A DNA stretch of 64,000 nt, taken from Aurantiacibacter sp. MUD11. Its GTDB lineage: Bacteria > Pseudomonadota > Alphaproteobacteria > Sphingomonadales > Sphingomonadaceae. Both the position numbers and the translations under genes were made by a program. Below are positions 1-8,951 of the stretch, one piece after another. Below the pieces are notes generated by a model, which did no database searches, was not told the DNA's origin, and worked only from the letters and a program-made list of their open reading frames with translations. The stretch spans positions 2,604,001 through 2,668,000 of the forward strand of contig NZ_CP114054.1 of assembly GCF_026967575.1 (NCBI RefSeq), given 5' to 3'. Position 1 is the stretch's first letter. Each line of letters begins with the position of its first letter.

Positions 1-13
1 AGACAGACAGACC

Positions 14-838
14 ATGCGCCTCTCGATCCGTCACACCACACACTATCGCTTTGCCGAGCCGGTGGCTCACGGCATCCAGCGCCTGCGCCTGACCCCGAAG
101 GAGACGCAGGGGCAGGAAATCATCGAATGGAACATGGAGCTGGAAGGCGCGCGCGAGCAGTTCTCCTATGACGACCAGAACTTCAACCACGTCTCCCTGG
201 TGTCGGTAGAGGAGGGCGCGAAGGAAGTGGTCGTCACCTGCAGCGGGAAGGTCGACACGCACGATCGCGCCGGGGTGATCGGGCACCATGCCGGGCACCT
301 GCCGCTATGGGCCTTCCTCGGCCAGACCGAGCTGACCAAGCCGGGACCGAAGATCCGTGAACTGATCAATGCAGTGGAACGCAGCGAAGAGGGCATGGTG
401 GCCACGCTGCACAACCTGTCCGCCGTCATCCGCGAGAACGTGGAATACGGCACCGGCAGCACCGGTGTCACCACCACGGGCGAGGAAGCGGCGGCGGAAG
501 GCGTGGGCGTATGCCAGGACCATGCGCACATCTTCATTTCCGCGGCGCGCAGCCTGGAGATCCCGGCGCGCTATGTCAGCGGCTACCTGATGATGAACGA
601 CCGGGTCGAACAGGAAGCGACTCACGCCTGGGCGGAGGCCTGGGTGCAGGGGCTGGGCTGGGTCGGATTCGACATATCCAATGGCATCAGCCCCGATCCG
701 CGCTATGTGCGCGTGGCGACGGGTCGCGACTACCGCGATGCCGCGCCGATTACCGGGATCAGCTTCGGCGCCGTGACGGAAGACCTGTCGGTAAACCTGG
801 CGGTGGAGCAACAATTGGAAGAACAACAACAACAATGA
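14..838 (+). CDS. Transglutaminase-like cysteine protease of the Anbu operon
   Basis: A 274-residue protein of the bacterial transglutaminase-like family. The N-terminal third fits the beta-rich domain that precedes these enzymes. The core carries the Cys-His-Asp triad: Cys167 in GVCQDHAH, His204 in THAWAEAW and Asp220 in GFDISNG. The C-terminus ends in a Glu/Gln-rich tail. Its stop overlaps the start of the Anbu gene (ATGA at 835-838), so the two are translationally coupled. In many proteobacteria Anbu is encoded with a transglutaminase-like protein, an alpha-E domain protein and a circularly permuted ATP-grasp protein; the last two would lie upstream, outside the window. The substrate is unknown; a protease or amide-ligase role is inferred. 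Confidence 0.88.
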   Translation: MRLSIRHTTHYRFAEPVAHGIQRLRLTPKETQGQEIIEWNMELEGAREQFSYDDQNFNHVSLVSVEEGAKEVVVTCSGKVDTHDRAGVIGHHAGHLPLWAFLGQTELTKPGPKIRELINAVERSEEGMVATLHNLSAVIRENVEYGTGSTGVTTTGEEAAAEGVGVCQDHAHIFISAARSLEIPARYVSGYLMMNDRVEQEATHAWAEAWVQGLGWVGFDISNGISPDPRYVRVATGRDYRDAAPITGISFGAVTEDLSVNLAVEQQLEEQQQQ

Positions 839-1590
839 CCTATTGCGTTGGCCTGATGCTCGACAAGGGCCTGGTCCTGATGAGCGACACCCGCACCAAT
901 TCGGGCGTCGACAACATTTCCGTATTCCGCAAGATGTTCACCTGGTCGATTCCGGGCGACCGGCTGATCACGATCATGACGGCGGGCAACCTCGCCACCA
1001 CGCAGGCGGTGATCAGCCGGCTGGAGGAACGCAGCAAGGCCCCCTCCGAGCGACAGAACTCGCTGATGGAACTGCCCACCATGTTCCAGGTGGCCTGCGA
1101 AATCGGCAAACTGCTGCGCGAGACCATTACGGATACCCAGGACGACAACGGCCAGAGCGGGAAGGGACGCTTCACCGCCTCGATCATCCTCGCCGGCCAG
1201 ATCAAGGGCATGGAGCCGCGCCTGTTCATGATCTACCCGGAAGGCAACTTCATCGAAGCCAGCTGGGATACGCCCTTCTTCCAGATTGGCGAGACCAAGT
1301 ACGGCCGCCCGATCCTGATCCGCGGCTATGATCGCGACATGAGCTTCGAGGACGCGGTCAAGCTGCTGATGGTCAGCTTCGACTCGACGCTGAAGGCCAA
1401 TCTCTCAGTCGGTCTGCCACTCGACCTGCTGGTGATGGAACGGGACAATTTCACCCCCAAGCACGAGCGTCGCGTCGAGCACAACGATCCGTACTTCGAT
1501 GCGATCTCCAACAGCTGGAGCGATGCGCTGCGCAGCGCCTTCCACTCGCTGCCCGACTACAGCTTCTACCAGCCAAGTGATTCCACCTAG
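835..1590 (+). CDS. anbu: Anbu, proteasome-related N-terminal threonine peptidase
   Basis: A 251-residue homologue of proteasome beta subunits and HslV, of the Anbu (ancestral beta subunit) type. It begins MTYCVGLMLDKG, so removal of Met would expose Thr as the N-terminal nucleophile. Asp18 (in SDTRTN) and Lys33 fit the Asp17/Lys33 positions of threonine peptidases once Met is removed. I chose this start because it places the catalytic Thr at position 2; longer upstream reading frames only translate the transglutaminase gene out of frame. It overlaps the transglutaminase stop by 4 bases. Anbu assembles into a ring or helical particle in characterised species, and its substrates are not established. 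Confidence 0.9.
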   Translation: MTYCVGLMLDKGLVLMSDTRTNSGVDNISVFRKMFTWSIPGDRLITIMTAGNLATTQAVISRLEERSKAPSERQNSLMELPTMFQVACEIGKLLRETITDTQDDNGQSGKGRFTASIILAGQIKGMEPRLFMIYPEGNFIEASWDTPFFQIGETKYGRPILIRGYDRDMSFEDAVKLLMVSFDSTLKANLSVGLPLDLLVMERDNFTPKHERRVEHNDPYFDAISNSWSDALRSAFHSLPDYSFYQPSDST

Positions 1591-1730
1591 TCGAAGCCAC
1601 CGATCCGGATAGGGCCCGGCCCCAAGGGCTTCGGCCTATGCGGGAAATTACGGAAATAGGTCCGAACCGGAGGCATTCCTGCCTGCGGGAAAGCTGACCT
1701 TTTCCTATATAACAAAGGGTTATAGGTGTA

Positions 1731-1750
1731 ATTCCGAAGTACTACGGAGT
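1731..1750. promoter_or_regulatory. 20-bp imperfect palindrome, candidate LuxR/FixJ-type operator
   Basis: The core CCGAAGTACTACGG is centred on GTAC and sits about 35 bp before the ATG of the FixJ-type regulator gene. In the 20-bp element 16 positions are symmetric. The size and symmetry resemble sites bound by dimers of LuxR/FixJ-type helix-turn-helix proteins, so autoregulation by the downstream gene is a reasonable inference. An AT-rich stretch with CCTATA...TATAGG arms lies just upstream (about 1704-1726). Confidence 0.35.
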
Positions 1751-1784
1751 GCTTCCTTCCGTACATTCTGCGCAAATTCCTCCC

Positions 1785-2432
1785 ATGGAACAGCGTATCA
1801 CAATCCACATTGTCGGCGGCAACAGCCGCTCGCGGGCCGAACAGTCCCGCCTGATCCTCTCCATGGGCCACCATGCAGAGGTCTATTCGGACCTGGTCGA
1901 ACTGATCGACCGTCCACCGCGTTCGGGGGTGATCATCGCCAGTGATGGCGTGCTCGACAACGGCATCACCGAATTGCTCGAAGAACTAGCCGATGCGGGC
2001 ATCTGGGTGCCGCTGATCGCCGCGAAGGAGGACCCGCTGGTCGAGGAGGTCGTGGAGGCGATCCAGGCCGGCGCGCTCGACTTCGTGCGGCTGCCGCTGT
2101 GCGAGGACGAGCTTCAGCGCCTTGTCGGCCATGTCCACAGCGATGCCGGACGCCATGCCGAGGCGCGGCGCCGGCTCATCGATGCCCGCCGCCGGATAGA
2201 GGGGCTCTCGAAGCGCGAGCGTGAAGTGCTCGACTGGCTGTCGGAAGGCTGCTCGAACAAGGCCATTGCGCGCAACCTGGAAATCAGTCCGCGAACGGTC
2301 GAGATTCACCGCGCGAACATGATGGCGAAGCTCGGTGCCAACCATGCCGCCGAGGCCGTGCGCTTGCGGCTGGAAGCGGACTTCGATGAGGCGCAGGCGA
2401 GCGAAGCCATGGCACCGATCATGCGAGGGTGA
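1785..2432 (+). CDS. FixJ/NarL-type response regulator with degenerate receiver
   Basis: The 215-residue form starts at ATG 1785; a start 36 bases upstream is possible but adds residues unlike a receiver. Residues 5-118 resemble a receiver domain, but the position of the phospho-accepting Asp in FixJ is occupied by Ala52, with Asp54 the nearest acid. Residues 140-198 form a LuxR-type helix-turn-helix (LSKREREVLDWLSEG, then SPRTVEIHRANMMAKLG). It is therefore likely a DNA-binding regulator that does not depend on classical phosphorylation. The gene stands alone, with no kinase neighbour. A palindrome upstream suggests autoregulation. Confidence 0.82.
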   Translation: MEQRITIHIVGGNSRSRAEQSRLILSMGHHAEVYSDLVELIDRPPRSGVIIASDGVLDNGITELLEELADAGIWVPLIAAKEDPLVEEVVEAIQAGALDFVRLPLCEDELQRLVGHVHSDAGRHAEARRRLIDARRRIEGLSKREREVLDWLSEGCSNKAIARNLEISPRTVEIHRANMMAKLGANHAAEAVRLRLEADFDEAQASEAMAPIMRG

Positions 2433-2501
2433 TCGGGTGGCGGGCGTCTCCCAGCCTGCCACAGTCGCTTCTGCTGCCGTTGCCGGCGTGGCCCACCGCC
2501 G

Positions 2502-3218
2502 TCAGCGGCAGTAGGAGTTCCCCTCGATCACGCCTTCGAAGTGGAAATGGTCGCGGTGGTCGGCATTGTAGTCCGGCCCCAGCACGGTGGCGAAGCGGCG
2601 ACAGGCGCTGCGTTGCACGACACGCAGGAATTCGCGCTCCTTGGCATTGCCGTTCCAGCCTTCGGCCACGCTGATGCGGGTGCCGTCGGCCAGGATGAAG
2701 GCACCGATGTCGATCGCGTCGGCACTGGCGTGGGCGGAGCGGCGGCTGGTTCCCGCGACATTGCGGCAGGCATAGCTGCCCATGGTCTGGATGCTGGCGA
2801 GCCGCTGCCCGAAAATTTGCTGCGCCGCGCGGTCGGCGCCGAATCGCGCCCAGGCGGCAAAGGCGCTGCTGACGGGGCAGGTGACCGGGCCAAGGTTGCT
2901 GACATTCAACTGGCCGGTATCGCTCGCCAGGGCATGCATCATCACCGTGCCCAGGTTGCTGCAACCCTGTCCCAGGTAACGGTCGGGCAAGGGCTCGAAG
3001 CGCGCGCCGGCCTCGCCCAGCTGCGCCAGACACTGGTTGTCGGCATTGTTCTGCGCCACCGGCGCCGGTGCATAGATTCGCGCCGAGCGGGCGGAAACGG
3101 TGGATCGGTCATGCGAGGCAGTCTCGGTTGCGGCGTAGCCGCCACCGGAGACCTGCGGCACCAGCGAACAGGCCGAAAGGCCCAAGGCTGCCAGGGGGAG
3201 CATGATTACATTGCGCAT
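2502..3218 (-). CDS. Extensin-like C-terminal domain lipoprotein
   Basis: A 238-residue protein with a lipoprotein signal peptide (LSAC lipobox, Cys17), so it is probably anchored in the cell envelope. From about residue 60 it matches the bacterial 'extensin-like' family. The segment AHASADAIDIG gives His-x6-Asp, and DHFHFEG gives His-x-His. That pattern is the zinc-binding signature of LAS metallopeptidases, so a peptidoglycan peptidase role is possible. That function is inference from the motif only. It is transcribed opposite to the FixJ-type gene, and its start is divergent from serC. Confidence 0.82.
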   Translation of the reverse strand: MRNVIMLPLAALGLSACSLVPQVSGGGYAATETASHDRSTVSARSARIYAPAPVAQNNADNQCLAQLGEAGARFEPLPDRYLGQGCSNLGTVMMHALASDTGQLNVSNLGPVTCPVSSAFAAWARFGADRAAQQIFGQRLASIQTMGSYACRNVAGTSRRSAHASADAIDIGAFILADGTRISVAEGWNGNAKEREFLRVVQRSACRRFATVLGPDYNADHRDHFHFEGVIEGNSYCR

Positions 3219-3370
3219 GACATTTTACTGCCAAGACATGGTTAACAGAAGGTTTCCATCGCGCTTTCTCGAAGCATCGTGACACAACCGTGCGCGGCGC
3301 AGGCGCCGTCCATCGCGATGGTTGCACACGAAACCGCAAATTCGTTTGACTCGGCAAGCGCAATCTCTAG

Positions 3371-3424
3371 TGGCCGCTGCGGGCCACGCGGTCCCAACGC
3401 CGCGCGAGCTCTCTGCAAGGAGAG
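3371..3424 (+). promoter_or_regulatory. Candidate serC leader RNA with RBS-masking hairpin
   Basis: Two hairpins precede serC. The first is TGGCC (3371-3375) pairing with GGCCA (3382-3386). The second is CTCTCT (3409-3414), a GCAA tetraloop (3415-3418) and GGAGAG (3419-3424), in which the 3' arm is the serC ribosome-binding site. A conserved 'serC leader' is known upstream of serC-serA operons in alphaproteobacteria, and its last stem overlaps the ribosome-binding site. Position, downstream genes and the masked site all agree. The ligand or signal is unknown. Confidence 0.65.
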
Positions 3425-3429
3425 AATAC

Positions 3430-4590
3430 ATGACTGCACAACCTGCGCTCCGTCCGGAGCGTCCCTTCTTTTCATCCGGACCCACCTGCAAGCCTCCCGG
3501 CTGGTCGATCGACAAGCTCGACCTGAAGTCGCTGGGCCGCTCGCACCGTTCCAAGTACGCCAAGGGCCGGCTGAAGTACGCCATCGACCTGACCAAGGAA
3601 CTGCTCGGCATCCCCGACGACTACCTCGTCGGCATCATGCCCGGTTCCGACACCGGCGCGCTGGAATGCGCGATGTGGACCATGCTTGGCGCGCGCCCCG
3701 CGACCGTCGCCGCATGGGAAAGCTTCGGTAACGTCTGGATCCAGGATGCAGTCAAGCAGCTCAAGCTGAAGGACCTGCAGGTCCTCGATGCCGGCTACGG
3801 CGAAATCCCCGATCTCAGCCAGGTGCCGCAGGAAAACGACGTCGTCTTCACCTGGAACGGCACCACCTCCGGCGCGAAGATCCCGAACACCGACTGGCTC
3901 GCCCCGGGTCGTGAAGGCCTGGCCATCAACGATGCCACCAGCGCCATCTTCGCCATGGAGATGGACTGGGCCAAGCTCGATGCCACCACCTACTCGTGGC
4001 AGAAGGTGCTGGGCGGCGAAGCGCAGCACGGCATGCTGATCCTCAGCCCCAAGGCCGTGGAGCGGATCGAGAGCTACGATCCCGAGTGGCCGCTGCCCAA
4101 GCTGTTCCGCCTGAAGAAGGGCGACAAGATCAATCGCGGCATCTTCGAGGGGGCCACGATCAACACGCCTTCGATGCTGGCCACGGAAGACTACATCGCC
4201 GCGCTGGAGTGGGTGAAGTCGATCGGCGGCCGCCAGGCCATGTTCGACCGTGCCGACGCGAACGCCAAGATCGTCAAGGACTGGATCGAAGCCACGCCGT
4301 GGCTGCGCAACATGGTCGACGATCCGGCCAAGCAGACCAACACCGGCGTGTGCATGTGCTTCCAGGGCGAGTGGATCGAAAGCCTCTCCGCCGAGGAAGC
4401 GGCCGCCGTGCCGAAGACAATCGCTTCCAAGCTGGAAGAGATGGACATCGGTTACGATTTCAACGGCTACCGCGACGCTCCGCCGAGCCTGCGCATCTGG
4501 TGCGGCGGCTCGCTCGAGTCCGAAGACATCAAGCGTCTGCTGCCGTGGATCGAATGGGCTTACGAAGAGCTCAAGGCCGGCAACCTCTGA
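3430..4590 (+). CDS. serC: Phosphoserine aminotransferase
   Basis: A 386-residue pyridoxal-phosphate enzyme that converts 3-phosphohydroxypyruvate and glutamate to phosphoserine, the second step of serine synthesis. It is of the alphaproteobacterial/methanogen-like type (FSSGPTCKPPGW at the start). The PLP lysine is Lys192 in SWQKVLGGEAQHG. The start at ATG 3430 follows AGGAGAG by 5 bases; an in-frame ATG at 3322 would read through the leader hairpins and is unlikely. serA follows 119 bases downstream in the same direction, the usual order for this pathway in the group. Confidence 0.95.
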   Translation: MTAQPALRPERPFFSSGPTCKPPGWSIDKLDLKSLGRSHRSKYAKGRLKYAIDLTKELLGIPDDYLVGIMPGSDTGALECAMWTMLGARPATVAAWESFGNVWIQDAVKQLKLKDLQVLDAGYGEIPDLSQVPQENDVVFTWNGTTSGAKIPNTDWLAPGREGLAINDATSAIFAMEMDWAKLDATTYSWQKVLGGEAQHGMLILSPKAVERIESYDPEWPLPKLFRLKKGDKINRGIFEGATINTPSMLATEDYIAALEWVKSIGGRQAMFDRADANAKIVKDWIEATPWLRNMVDDPAKQTNTGVCMCFQGEWIESLSAEEAAAVPKTIASKLEEMDIGYDFNGYRDAPPSLRIWCGGSLESEDIKRLLPWIEWAYEELKAGNL

Positions 4591-4608
4591 GGTTAGCCTG
4601 ACCGCGTA

Positions 4609-4629
4609 GCCCCGCCGATCCGGCGGGGC
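4609..4629 (+). other. Perfect 8-bp hairpin between serC and serA
   Basis: GCCCCGCC (4609-4616) pairs perfectly with GGCGGGGC (4622-4629) around a 5-base loop, 18 bases after the serC stop. No T-run follows, so this is not a clear intrinsic terminator. It could stabilise the serC message or reduce read-through into serA. No other element is obvious before the serA start at 4710. Confidence 0.4.
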
Positions 4630-4709
4630 GCGCATCCCTCCGTTTACGAATTCATGCCCGGATGGCGCCCGAAAACCGTTTGGCGCACCGGCACAACAAG
4701 AGACTTATC

Positions 4710-6293
4710 ATGACCAAGCCCAAAGTCCTCATTTCCGACAAGATGGACGACAATGCCGCCCGCATTTTCGAGGAGCGCGGCTGCGACGTCGACGTCATCA
4801 CCGGCAAGACGCCTGAAGAGCTGAAGGAAATCATCGGCCAGTACGAAGGCCTTGCCATCCGTTCGTCGACCAAGGTGACCGCCGACATCCTTGAAGCCGC
4901 GACCAACCTGAAGGTTATCGGCCGCGCCGGCATCGGCGTCGACAACGTCGATATCCCCGCCGCCAGCGCCAAGGGCGTGGTGGTGATGAACACGCCGTTC
5001 GGCAACTCGATCACCACGGCCGAACACGCCATCGCCATGATGATGGCGCTGGCCCGCCAGATTCCCGAAGCCAATGCCCGCACGCAGGCCGGCGAATGGC
5101 CCAAGAGCGCCTTCATGGGCGTCGAGGTGACCGGTAAGACGCTGGGCCTGATCGGTGCCGGCAACATCGGCGCCATCGTCGCCAGCCGCGCGCTGGGCCT
5201 GAAGATGAAGGTGGTCGCCTACGATCCCTTCCTGACGCCCGAACGCGCCATCGAACTGGGCGTTGAGAAGGTGGACCTCGGCCAGCTGCTGGCCCGTGCC
5301 GACTTCATCACGCTGCATACCCCGCTGACCGACGAGACCCGCAACATCCTCAGCCGCGAGCGGCTGGAGCAGGCCAAGCCCGGCGTGCGCATCGTCAACT
5401 GCGCGCGCGGCGGCCTGATCGACGAGGCGGCACTGAAGGACATGCTGGAAAGCGGCCACGTCGCCGGTGCGGCGCTGGACGTGTTCGCGGTGGAACCCGC
5501 CAAGGAGAACCCGCTGTTCGGAACGCCGAACTTCATCTGCACCCCGCACCTCGGTGCCTCGACCACCGAAGCGCAGGTCAACGTGGCACTGCAGGTGGCC
5601 GAGCAGATGGCTGACTACCTCGTCAACGGCGGCGTCACCAACGCGCTCAACATGCCCAGCCTCAGCGCCGAGGAAGCACCGAAGCTGAAGCCCTACATGG
5701 CGCTCGCCGAAAACCTCGGTTCGCTGATCGGCCAGCTCGCCCACGGCGATCTCGACAAGATCAGCATCGAGACCGAAGGCCACGCCGCCGAACTGAACCA
5801 GAAGCCGATCGTCGGTGCCGTGCTGGCGGGCCTGATGAAGCGCTATTCGCAGAGCGTGAACATGGTCAACGCGCCTTTCATGGCGAAGGAACGCGGCATG
5901 GAAGTGCGCGAGATCCGCAACGACAGGGAAGGCGTGTTCCACACGCTGATCCGCGTCACTGTGGCCACCAGCCAGGGCAACCGCTCGGTCGCCGGCACGC
6001 TGTTCGGCAACAACGAACCGCGCCTGGTGGAAATCTTCGGCATCGGGATCGAGGCCGACCTGTCGGGCAAGATGCTCTACATCGTCAACGAGGACGCGCC
6101 GGGCTTCATCGGTCGCGTCGGCTCGCTGATGGGCGAATACGACATCAACATCGGCACCTTCCACCTTGGCCGCCGCGACAACGGCGGCGAGGCCATCGTG
6201 CTGCTGTCGGTCGATCAGGACATTCCGCAGGAAGTGGTCGACAAGGCCTGCAAGCTGGATGGCGTGAAGGTGGTCAGGTCGCTTTCGTTCTGA
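4710..6293 (+). CDS. serA: D-3-phosphoglycerate dehydrogenase
   Basis: A 527-residue NAD-dependent dehydrogenase for the first committed step of serine synthesis. The substrate and NAD domains contain the Rossmann motif GLIGAGNIG near residue 150, the Arg motif NCARGGLID and the catalytic His in CTPHLGAST. The length and the region after about residue 310 fit the long form with an intervening allosteric domain. The ACT domain is at about 455-527 (YIVNEDAPGFIGRVGSLMGEY). The ACT domain suggests serine feedback. The start at ATG 4710 gives MTKPKVLISDKMD, typical of the family; an in-frame ATG at 4662 adds an atypical 16 residues. Confidence 0.96.
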   Translation: MTKPKVLISDKMDDNAARIFEERGCDVDVITGKTPEELKEIIGQYEGLAIRSSTKVTADILEAATNLKVIGRAGIGVDNVDIPAASAKGVVVMNTPFGNSITTAEHAIAMMMALARQIPEANARTQAGEWPKSAFMGVEVTGKTLGLIGAGNIGAIVASRALGLKMKVVAYDPFLTPERAIELGVEKVDLGQLLARADFITLHTPLTDETRNILSRERLEQAKPGVRIVNCARGGLIDEAALKDMLESGHVAGAALDVFAVEPAKENPLFGTPNFICTPHLGASTTEAQVNVALQVAEQMADYLVNGGVTNALNMPSLSAEEAPKLKPYMALAENLGSLIGQLAHGDLDKISIETEGHAAELNQKPIVGAVLAGLMKRYSQSVNMVNAPFMAKERGMEVREIRNDREGVFHTLIRVTVATSQGNRSVAGTLFGNNEPRLVEIFGIGIEADLSGKMLYIVNEDAPGFIGRVGSLMGEYDINIGTFHLGRRDNGGEAIVLLSVDQDIPQEVVDKACKLDGVKVVRSLSF

Positions 6294-6318
6294 CGCCTTT
6301 GCGACTAGGGCATCGCGC

Positions 6319-7431
6319 ATGACCGATCCGACGCAGGACCTGTTGCCCGAAGGGCTGGAAGACCGCCTGCCGCAATCCGCGGCTGCGGCGACCCGCATCG
6401 AACGTGCGATGCTGGAGGCGATGGGCGCGCATGGTTACGACCGTGTGCGTCCGCCGCTGGTCGAGTTCGAACGCTCGATGAGCCGCCGCATGGACGGGGT
6501 GATGACGCGGCACATGTTCCGCTTCACCGACCCTGCCTCGCTGCGCACGCTCGCCCTGCGCAGCGACATGACGGTGCAGGTTGGGCGCATCGCGGCCACC
6601 GGCCTCGCCAATGCGCCGCGCCCCTTGCGGCTGTGCTATGCCGGGCAGGTCGCCCGCATCCAGGGCAGCAAGCTGGAACCCCGGCGCGAGGACCTGCAGG
6701 TCGGCGCGGAGCTGATCGGTAGCGACAGCGTCGCCGCCGCCAGCGAGATCGTCGAACTTGCCATCACCGCGCTGGAAGCGGCGGGGGCAACCGGCATCTC
6801 GGTCGACTTCACCCTGCCGGACCTGGTCGACACCCTGGCTGACGGCCCCATGCCGCTGGACGAGGCGCAGCGCGAACGCGTGCGGCGCGAGCTCGACATG
6901 AAGGATGCTGGCGGATTGGTGGAAGCTGGCGGCGAAGCCTACCTGCCGCTGATCCACGCCACCGGCGACTTTGCCGGCGCGGTCGAAAAACTGTCCGCGC
7001 TGGATACCTCAGGTGTGCTTGAGACTCGCATCGAGGGCCTGCGCCAGATCGCCGCACGCGTGGGTGACCGCGCCCGGCTGACGCTGGACCCCAGCGAACG
7101 CCACGGCTTCGAATACCAGAGCTGGTGCGGCTTCACCCTCTACGCCGATGGCGTGCGCGGCGAGCTTGGCCGGGGCGGCACCTATTGCATCGGCGGCAGC
7201 GACGAAGCGGCAACCGGCTTCTCGCTCTATCCCGAAAACCTGGTCGAAGCCGTCAAGGCGGACGAGCAGTTCGGCGACAAGCTGTTCCTGCCGCTGGGCC
7301 ACGACGCCAATGCGGCGGCGAAGCTGCGTGCCGAAGGCTGGCGCACGGTCGCCGCACTGTCCGATGCCGATGACGGCAAGACGCTCGGCTGCTCGCACGT
7401 GCTCGACGGCGCTGCGCCGCGCGCGCTGTAA
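6319..7431 (+). CDS. hisZ: ATP phosphoribosyltransferase regulatory subunit HisZ
   Basis: A 370-residue paralogue of histidyl-tRNA synthetase catalytic domains that acts as the regulatory subunit of short-form HisG in histidine biosynthesis. It starts [18 protein letters not shown], close to the HisZ/HisS N-terminus, and retains class II core segments ([27 protein letters not shown]). It lies 25 bases after serA and 155 bases before purA. No hisG is present in the window, so its partner must be encoded elsewhere. It lacks an anticodon-binding domain, which distinguishes it from HisS. Confidence 0.9.
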   Translation: MTDPTQDLLPEGLEDRLPQSAAAATRIERAMLEAMGAHGYDRVRPPLVEFERSMSRRMDGVMTRHMFRFTDPASLRTLALRSDMTVQVGRIAATGLANAPRPLRLCYAGQVARIQGSKLEPRREDLQVGAELIGSDSVAAASEIVELAITALEAAGATGISVDFTLPDLVDTLADGPMPLDEAQRERVRRELDMKDAGGLVEAGGEAYLPLIHATGDFAGAVEKLSALDTSGVLETRIEGLRQIAARVGDRARLTLDPSERHGFEYQSWCGFTLYADGVRGELGRGGTYCIGGSDEAATGFSLYPENLVEAVKADEQFGDKLFLPLGHDANAAAKLRAEGWRTVAALSDADDGKTLGCSHVLDGAAPRAL

Positions 7432-7586
7432 ATCGCTGCGCCAGCGGAAGATCTTCCAGTAGTTGCAGGGGCCCCTGTCGCGGCATTCCCGCACCAACGC
7501 GGCGGATGGATTACCGCAACTGCTTGCGGTCCACGCTCCTACGGCCTAGTGCCGCGCCGTTTGTCCCCTTTGCAGGAATCGAATTC

Positions 7587-8879
7587 ATGCCCAACGTCAC
7601 CGTAGTCGGCGCCCAGTGGGGCGATGAAGGCAAAGGCAAGATCGTCGACTGGCTGGCCACCCGCGCCGATGCGGTGGTGCGCTTCCAGGGCGGTCACAAT
7701 GCCGGCCATACGCTGGTGGTGGACGGCAAGACCTACAAGCTCTCGCTGCTGCCCAGCGGCATCGTCACCGGCACGCTCAGCCTGATCGGCAATGGCGTGG
7801 TGCTGGACCCGTGGGCGCTGCGTTCCGAAATCGAGAAGCTGGAAGGGCAGGGCGTTTCCATCACGCCGGAGAATTTCGGCATCGCCGACAATTGCGCGCT
7901 GATCCTGCCGCTGCACGGCGAACTGGACGGGCTGCGTGAAGCTGCCGCGGGCAAGGGCCAGATCGGCACCACCAAGCGCGGTATCGGCCCGGCCTACGAG
8001 GACAAGGTGGGCCGCCGCGCCATTCGCGTGTGCGACCTGGCACACCTCGACGAGCTGGACGCCCAGCTCGATCGCCTCTGCGCCCATCACGATGCGCTGC
8101 TGGCCGGTTTCGGCAAGCCGCCGGTGGACCGCGAGGCGCTGGTCGCCATGCTGCAGGAAATCGCCCCCTTTGTGCTGCAATATGCGCAGCCGGTGTGGAA
8201 GCGCCTGCGCGAGGTGCGGGCCGATGGTGCGCGCATCCTGTTCGAAGGCGCGCAGGGCGTGCTGTTGGACGTTGACCACGGCACCTATCCCTTTGTCACC
8301 AGCTCCAACACCGTCAGCGGCACGGTGGCGAGCGGCAGCGGCGTCGGTCCCAATGCGGCCGGTTTCGTGCTCGGCATCGTCAAGGCCTACACCACCCGCG
8401 TGGGCGAAGGCCCGTTCCCGACCGAGCTGGACGACGAGGTCGGCCAGCGGCTGGGCGAACGCGGTCACGAGTTCGGCACGGTCACCGCGCGCAAGCGGCG
8501 CTGCGGCTGGTTCGATGCCGTGCTGGTGCGCCAGACCTGCGCGATCAGCGGCGTCACCGGCATCGCGCTGACCAAGGTGGACGTGCTCGACGGCTTCGAT
8601 ACGGTGAAGATCTGCACCGGCTACAAGCTGGACGGCAAGGTAATCGACTACCTGCCTTCCAGCGCGGTGGAACAGGCGCGGCTGGAGCCGGTCTACGAGG
8701 AAATGGAAGGCTGGAGCGAAAGCACCGAGGGTGCGCGCAGCTGGGCCGAGCTTCCGGCGCAGGCGATCAAGTACATCCGCCGCATCGAAGAACTGATCGA
8801 GTGCCCCGTGGCCAGCGTCTCCACCAGCCCGGAACGCGACGACACCATCCTCGTGCGTAATCCGTTCGCGGAACTGTAA
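7587..8879 (+). CDS. purA: Adenylosuccinate synthase
   Basis: A 430-residue GTP-dependent enzyme joining IMP and aspartate, the first step from IMP to AMP. Diagnostic motifs are QWGDEGKGK near residue 12, GGHNAGHT near residue 40, [14 protein letters not shown] near 130 and RKRRCGWFD near 300. ATG 7587 follows a GCAGGA-like site and gives the conserved start [15 protein letters not shown]; the in-frame codons upstream to 7506 encode nothing recognisable. The 155-base gap after hisZ suggests its own promoter, though none is clear. Confidence 0.97.
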   Translation: MPNVTVVGAQWGDEGKGKIVDWLATRADAVVRFQGGHNAGHTLVVDGKTYKLSLLPSGIVTGTLSLIGNGVVLDPWALRSEIEKLEGQGVSITPENFGIADNCALILPLHGELDGLREAAAGKGQIGTTKRGIGPAYEDKVGRRAIRVCDLAHLDELDAQLDRLCAHHDALLAGFGKPPVDREALVAMLQEIAPFVLQYAQPVWKRLREVRADGARILFEGAQGVLLDVDHGTYPFVTSSNTVSGTVASGSGVGPNAAGFVLGIVKAYTTRVGEGPFPTELDDEVGQRLGERGHEFGTVTARKRRCGWFDAVLVRQTCAISGVTGIALTKVDVLDGFDTVKICTGYKLDGKVIDYLPSSAVEQARLEPVYEEMEGWSESTEGARSWAELPAQAIKYIRRIEELIECPVASVSTSPERDDTILVRNPFAEL

Positions 8880-8892
8880 GCCAACGATATTC

Positions 8893-8920
8893 TTGACATA
8901 ATCTGCTTTTGTTCTACTCC
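8893..8920 (+). promoter_or_regulatory. Candidate sigma-70 promoter of the winged-helix gene
   Basis: TTGACA (8893-8898) is a perfect -35 hexamer. After 16 bases comes TACTCC (8915-8920), a weak -10. It lies between the purA stop (8879) and ATG 8952, which is preceded by the ribosome-binding site GGGGAGA. The -35 match is strong and the -10 is poor, so confidence is modest. Confidence 0.35.
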
Positions 8921-8951
8921 TGTTCCAACGCGAATCAGGGGAGAACGGGAA

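Noticed and set aside
1603..1650. Terminator after the Anbu gene
   Set aside because: GGCC-rich arms can pair imperfectly but no T-run follows, so it was not called.
4644..6398. 584-residue minus-strand reading frame opposite serA
   Set aside because: It is a GC-driven shadow with His/Asp/Gly-rich composition and no domain, while serA on the plus strand is a clear full-length enzyme.
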